Of a stretch of DNA of 64,000 nt, positions 59,237 to 64,000 are shown in pieces. Source of the DNA: Ricinus communis (taxonomy: Eukaryota > Streptophyta > Magnoliopsida > Malpighiales > Euphorbiaceae); the NCBI RefSeq assembly GCF_019578655.1, contig NC_063261.1, forward strand, positions 5,030,446 to 5,094,445, read 5' to 3'. Every line of letters begins with the position of its first letter. Within the stretch, counting starts at the first letter, position 1. The notes beneath the pieces were generated by a model. That model was not told the origin of the DNA. It made no database searches and saw only the letters and a list, made by a program, of their open reading frames with translations. Made by a program: the position numbers and the translations under genes.

Positions 59237-60052
59237 TGTTGAAAATGTTGAAAGAAAAAGTAGTAATACTGATTCGTATAGTGTTTACCTTTTCTCTCTG
59301 CTTTATTATTTTTATTTTTTCTGGAATAAATTTCAATTTAACTACTAATCTTGTCACCTAATTTATAGATTTTTTAGTTTGGTTCAAATTAACCATATTT
59401 TGAAAAAGAAAATGAGAGTGATAATTATTCTCTTTTAAAAGTAAAAAATAATTAAAAAACTTATAATAATACTTAAAAATTATTTTATAATTTTAATATA
59501 AGTAATATAATTAAATAATAAATTATTATTACTATTATTATTCTCACTAAAACCGTTTTCACTTTCACTGCTTTCGGCACCACTATTATCGTAACAGTCT
59601 TTGTCACTCTTATTATTAAGAAAAAACAGTAAGACTACTAAAAAATAGTAATATTTATTTTTTTATTCTGTTTTATTAATATATATTTTTTAATTTAAAT
59701 AAGTTAATTTAATATAAAAATTAATATTTTTTATTTTTTATTGTATCTATTTTTTTTTTCTAGAGAGTGTAATTTACTCTCTTATTTTCTTAAAAAATAG
59801 GATTAATTTAGACTAAATATATAAAAATCTGCATTAAAATATTCAAAAATTTATGAAAAAGGCCAAATTGAATTTTATTCCGTTTTCTTTCATATATGAG
59901 AATTTCTTTTTCTCTTTTTTATTTCATTTAAGTTTTTCTTAATTATAAATTAACAAAAATTTAAGGTTGTAAACAGTGCCGACACAAAACTCAGGTATAT
60001 GCCTAGGGTCCAAAGGGCTCCTAAAATATTAGGAGTTTTAAATATTTCTTGT

Positions 60053-60119
<67 letters not shown>

Positions 60120-60544
60120 TTTAAGTAGTTTTAAATTTATAAAAATTCTAGATAATTATAATTTATAGAGTAATAATTAATATTAATAATTTGGTTGGTA
60201 TTGTTAAAATATTTTAAATTTAAAAATAAATGTGAGCTATATTATATATCAATAGTATAATTGTTTGATGATTTAGAAAAATTATTTAAATCTGAAAAAC
60301 ATTTTCAAACATGACATGTTTTTCGACATTGATCTTTTAGATTTACTTCAAAATAAAAATTATAAAATAGATAATAAATGAGGAAATAAAAACATAGGTT
60401 GAGATATTAAATTTTATAAAAGAAGATAATTTTTTTTCTTCTAAATGTATGAATAGCATAAACCATTTAGGTTACTATAGTTCTGGTAAAAAGAAATGTT
60501 TTAAAATTTAAAATAATAAAATTTTATTTGCATTCAATCATGTG
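59237..60544. other. AT-rich intergenic spacer with (TA)n microsatellite
   Basis: 3' flank of the reductase gene and spacer. An almost pure (TA) run of about 60 bases lies at 60056-60116. Trinucleotide-like 'ttattattac' runs occur at 59520-59560. Nothing else was seen. Confidence 0.75.
59325..59330 (+). terminator. Possible polyadenylation signal (AATAAA)
   Basis: AATAAA lies 89 bases after the stop codon, in T-rich sequence, a suitable place for a plant near-upstream element. The AT-rich context makes chance occurrence possible. Confidence 0.45.
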
Positions 60545-61912
60545 ATAAAGAAAGACTAAGTAGTTTAGTATCATATCATCTGCATACACCTCCACCTCTT
60601 GTGTATCATGTCGTGCAACAAGATAGGGGCCGCTCTCTGATAAGTTTCCCCCGCATTCTTTGGTCCAAAAGGCATGACTTTATAGCAGTATGTATTCCAT
60701 TCGATGATCAATGATGTTTTCAGCTTGTCCACTACTACCATCATGATCTAGTTGTACGAGGAGAAATCATCGGTAAATGAGTACATCGTACTTGAAGCAG
60801 CACTATCAACTATCACATCTATGTAAGGAGGAATCATCCTTAGAGCATGCCTTGTTTAGATCCCGATAATCCATGCACATCCTCACTTTTCCATCTTTTT
60901 TCAAGACTGGAACGATATTTGCCAACCATTATGGATAGTTTACTACATCGAGGAAATTAGCCTTTACCTGCTTAATAACTTCTTCCCGGATCTTTTCTGC
61001 CCATCTCGGTCTCAACCTTCTCATCTTCTGCTTAATCGGCTTAATGTGCGGATAGATTGGAATGTGGTGCTCTGCTATTTTTCTGTCTAACCCTGGTATG
61101 TTGTCGTAGCAAATATTTCTTTTCTTTTTTCTATTTTTTTTCTAATTCTCTCATCTCCTCGGGAGTTATATCATGAGCTATCAAAATATTCTTTGGATTT
61201 GCATCGGTACCTAAATTAAATGAATCAAACTGGATGGAATTAATATCAAACACGCACATGTCAATAGTTATTAAAATGCACACTACCATCTGGAGAACAT
61301 CGTACAAGTAAGCAAAATTGGAGTTTATATCATTGACCTTAGAAATAAAAGAAACATCATCCTCATAAAGATCGGACATGATTACATCATCATATAATAC
61401 ATTAATGATATGCTCCTCCATTAGAGAAGCTAGCTCTTGCTGACTCAACTATTCAGGTAGAGAGATGAACTCCTCCAGCTTCAGCTCTTTTATTTTGGTG
61501 GTGACCTTTTCGCGACCTTCCTTGATGCCGATTGACCATCCTGTCGATGATCATATTCTTGAATATATCTATTTCAGGCACCTTAGTCCTAGCTACTTTA
61601 ACAGGTTCAGGCTCCCCGAAGTAGGGTTTTGTACTCCTTACCCTTTGGTTTGCCTTCGTCTTCATCCTCATTGTAACCTAGCCCGTGTCGAGTTTTCTGA
61701 CTTTTGAAGTCTGGCAGCTCTGCATTACCCTAGACATAAGGTCTCTTAATTCTATTAAAAATTATCTTCTTGGTCGTACAGTAATGTCATAGGTTAGGTC
61801 AAACTAGTTGAGTAGAATCTGACAATAACTTGGTCTTTCAGACTTCTAATTTTTATTTGGACTTAGACTCAATCAACCTCGCCTTTCTCGGCTATCTTTA
61901 CTCGGTTATGAT
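60545..61912 (-). pseudogene. Ty3/gypsy pol fragment, Tat/Ogre-like (truncated)
   Basis: Minus-strand frames give 'KSQKTRHGLGYNEDEDEGK' near 61680-61710, an acidic linker (61131-61448), and RT motifs 'HHIPIYPHIKPIKQKMRRLR' and 'PRWAEKIREEVIKQVKANF' (60960-61060), 'WLANIVPVLKKDGKVRMCMD' and 'YRDLNKA' (60860-60940). The catalytic EVEVYADDMI lies near 60570-60600. The RT style is that of the Tat/Ogre lineage. Reading frames are broken, and the fragment stops just after the YADD box on one side and at the Athila-like LTR (61913) on the other. Confidence 0.82.
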
Positions 61913-63353
61913 TGATAGGCTATTTGTGTAGCTAAAGTCTAAGGCAGTGAACCTATCGATACAAACTAGGACAAATGGTGAGTATCAAGGTTGTATTCTT
62001 AGGAAAGGGTGATCCTAGAACTACTGCAGCGTCTTATGTTATCTAACCTTAACAAAATGGATGAAGTTATTATGCTATGATTAAATACAAACAAGCGGTT
62101 AACTAAGTGTCAAATAATCTAAAAGGATTTAGGAAAACAATCGAAGGAAAAAGTAAACCCAAGGGGACCTAAGATAGTTGGATTTTAGTGAAGATAAAGA
62201 TTATATTGATTACCAATTGCAATTATCTGTGGATGAATTCTTAACTGAATTCGGTCTCCCTCTCGAGATAACCGAATTCCTAAACCTAATAACCTAAAGT
62301 TGGAATCTCTTCCTAACGATCGATTATTCATTAGCATTAAGTTTTAACCCGCTTCTATTAAGCTTTTTTAATTCTTAATCCTGCTAGTTAATTACCCTTA
62401 TCTCTAAGTGATCATTAACCAATTCTTGCTATTCAAATTTCCAATTCTAAATGAATTTCTCAATTACATAAAATAATCTAAATACCATAACTCACAACGT
62501 CTCATGAATAATGTGATTTCTCATTAATAATGAAAGCAAGAAGAGACAAGCATTGATAATCAAAATCTCATAAGCATTAGAATCAATCTAACAACATAGG
62601 AACCCTAATAGGTTTGACAAATTTAGTTCTTCATACTAATAAGCAACACAAAGTAAAGAACAAATTCAGAAAAGTAAATTGAAGGCATGTACACCCTTCT
62701 TCTTCAAGTTGGATAAAAACCCTAAATTCCCAATTCATAATGATAAACCCTAATTTGCCTCTTGAATGCTCCCAAATCTCCTCTTGATCTTCAATTTGAT
62801 GTTAAAACCAATGTGATCCTTCCTTCAATAGATGAAATGGTCTTTTAAGGTCGAGTATTGAAGTTTGGAAAAGGATGGCTTATGCTTGTATATGTGGAAT
62901 CAAGTTAGAAAATCGTACCCTCATTCAATAAATCTCTCGGTACGGCTGTGGTCAAGCTCGTGGAGTCCAGGCCGTGCTGGACCTCCGCATCCCGCAACTC
63001 ACGACTTCTTCTTAGCCGTGCCCTCGCCGGTGCTGTGCCACCACGGGCGTGGTGAAGGTCGTGGTGGCTTTGGAAACCATGCCAAAATGGCATTCTTGAA
63101 GGTCAACTATTTGATGGTTCAGCACGGCCAGAGTCCAGGCCGTGCTCAATCTTGGATGCTAGTCCTTGCTCAATTTTGATGGATTCTGGTCCGTAATTGC
63201 GCGTATTTCCCTCGATTACTGATAATGTCCCTCGATAATGATCTGAAACATGAAATGAACCAAAACACAAGTGATTCTGGCATAAAACAAGATAATTATG
63301 CACAAAAATGTAAACAATTGGGCATATAAATATGTATAAAATGATGCATATCA
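61913..63353 (-). repeat. 3' LTR of a second Athila-like element
   Basis: On the minus strand it starts TGATATGCATCATTTTATAC (63353) and ends at 61913 (CAAATAGCCTATCA). It shares the conserved 3' part ('cttgatactcaccatttg' region) with 13085-14532 and the LTRs at 25654 and 36849. A CACGGC-rich part lies at 62940-63160. The polypurine tract at 63354-63369 shows that this is the 3' LTR of an element continuing beyond 64000. The downstream duplication cannot be checked. Confidence 0.85.
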
Positions 63354-64000
63354 AATCACCCCACACTTAAGCTTTTGCTTGTCCTCAAGCAATCAATAAC
63401 TCAATACATGCACAAGCAACAATCACCCCTCAAAATCCATGCTAAAGTTCACAACTCAACCTTGTTCAACATATAAAGAATGAAACTCAAGTAACTAACA
63501 AGTTATACACCTTTAAGGAAAAACTATAATAATACCATCTCGAAGCACAACTTATATAACCATTCAGCATTAAAGACTAAGAACCATTGCCTCACAGGAA
63601 TCTCTCGAATCACTCATAGTGTTTAAAGGTAAATAAGAAAATTCCCTCAATGCAGCTGCACACAACCTGTTTACTATAAGCTTGCTCATCAATCTCATCT
63701 TCGCTACCGCGAATAAATGAATACCAAAATCAAAGGGTCTTTACAAAGGTTGAAATGTGGCTAAGGTAAAGGTAAGAATATTTGGATAGAAGTGTAAAGT
63801 ATACTAAAAAATCATGCACTTATTTAAAATGAATGCTTCAGGAGCTGAGTGCCAAAACAACAAAAATACTCACAAAGGTTTATTTGAAGTAAAGGACGCT
63901 CACAAGAATTAAATTCAGAAGAGCTAAGAACTAAGAAATAAGTCAGGAATTTTTTCTTTTTCTTTTTTTTTTCTTTTTTTTTTGATATATACTATGTATA
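63354..64000 (-). mobile_element. 3' internal region of the second Athila-like element (cut by window end)
   Basis: Begins at the LTR junction with the minus-strand polypurine tract TAAGTGTGGGGTGATT (63354-63369), then the 'ttgcttgaggacaagcaaaa' segment seen at 36810-36830 of the complete element. It continues AT-rich to a 'gatatatactatgtata' stretch at the window end that matches 36190-36250 in reverse complement. No coding sequence is included. Confidence 0.85.

Noticed and set aside
60056..60116. The (TA)n run as a replication or matrix-attachment element
   Set aside because: Simple TA microsatellites are common in plant spacers, and no further signal supports a function.

Overview
This window is plant nuclear DNA, almost certainly from a eudicot. 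The evidence is Ty3/gypsy, Ty1/copia and L1-type retroelements with plant-type primer-binding sites, very AT-rich spacers, and one intron-containing gene of the plant 5-alpha-steroid reductase family. A Euphorbiaceae or other rosid source is possible, but the species cannot be fixed from the sequence. No tRNA, rRNA or CRISPR was seen. Only one host protein-coding gene can be supported.

Region 1 (1-41923) is a satellite array broken up by retroelements. The host sequence is a tandem repeat with a 39-bp monomer, always in the same orientation. About 15.4 kb of it remains (roughly 390 monomers) in six blocks: 1-326, 2550-3594, 3719-13084, 14533-15370, 25472-25653 and 38299-41923. Four LTR insertions with recognisable 5-bp target-site duplications (TSDs) split it: a solo LTR (327-2549), an Athila-like solo LTR (13085-14532), a degenerate chromovirus-like Ty3/gypsy element on the minus strand (15371-25471, itself carrying a 2.8-kb solo LTR at 18177-20944), and a 12.6-kb Athila-like element on the plus strand (25654-38298). 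Three of these four insertions lie at the same place in the 39-bp monomer, within 1 bp. A 124-bp piece of unrelated DNA sits at 3595-3718.

Region 2 (41924-59330) holds the host gene. An AT-rich spacer with long inverted repeats leads to a two-exon steroid 5-alpha-reductase-family gene (exon 1 at 44070-44381, exon 2 at 58763-59236, 261 residues after splicing). Its 14.4-kb phase-0 intron holds a deleted Ty1/copia element on the minus strand. That element is interrupted by a Ty3/gypsy element (45503-52548) whose 717-bp LTRs are almost identical and whose TSD is perfect. An internally deleted L1-type LINE on the plus strand and an AT-rich tail follow.

Region 3 (59237-64000) is AT-rich spacer with a (TA)n tract, then a minus-strand Tat/Ogre-like gypsy pol fragment, then the 3' LTR and terminal internal sequence of a second Athila-like element on the minus strand that runs off the window.

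Taken together, this is a transposon-dense interval next to, and inside the intron of, one apparently intact enzyme gene. The satellite family, its higher-order structure and the shared insertion register are the most unusual features. All retroelement coding regions seen here are broken by stops and frameshifts.
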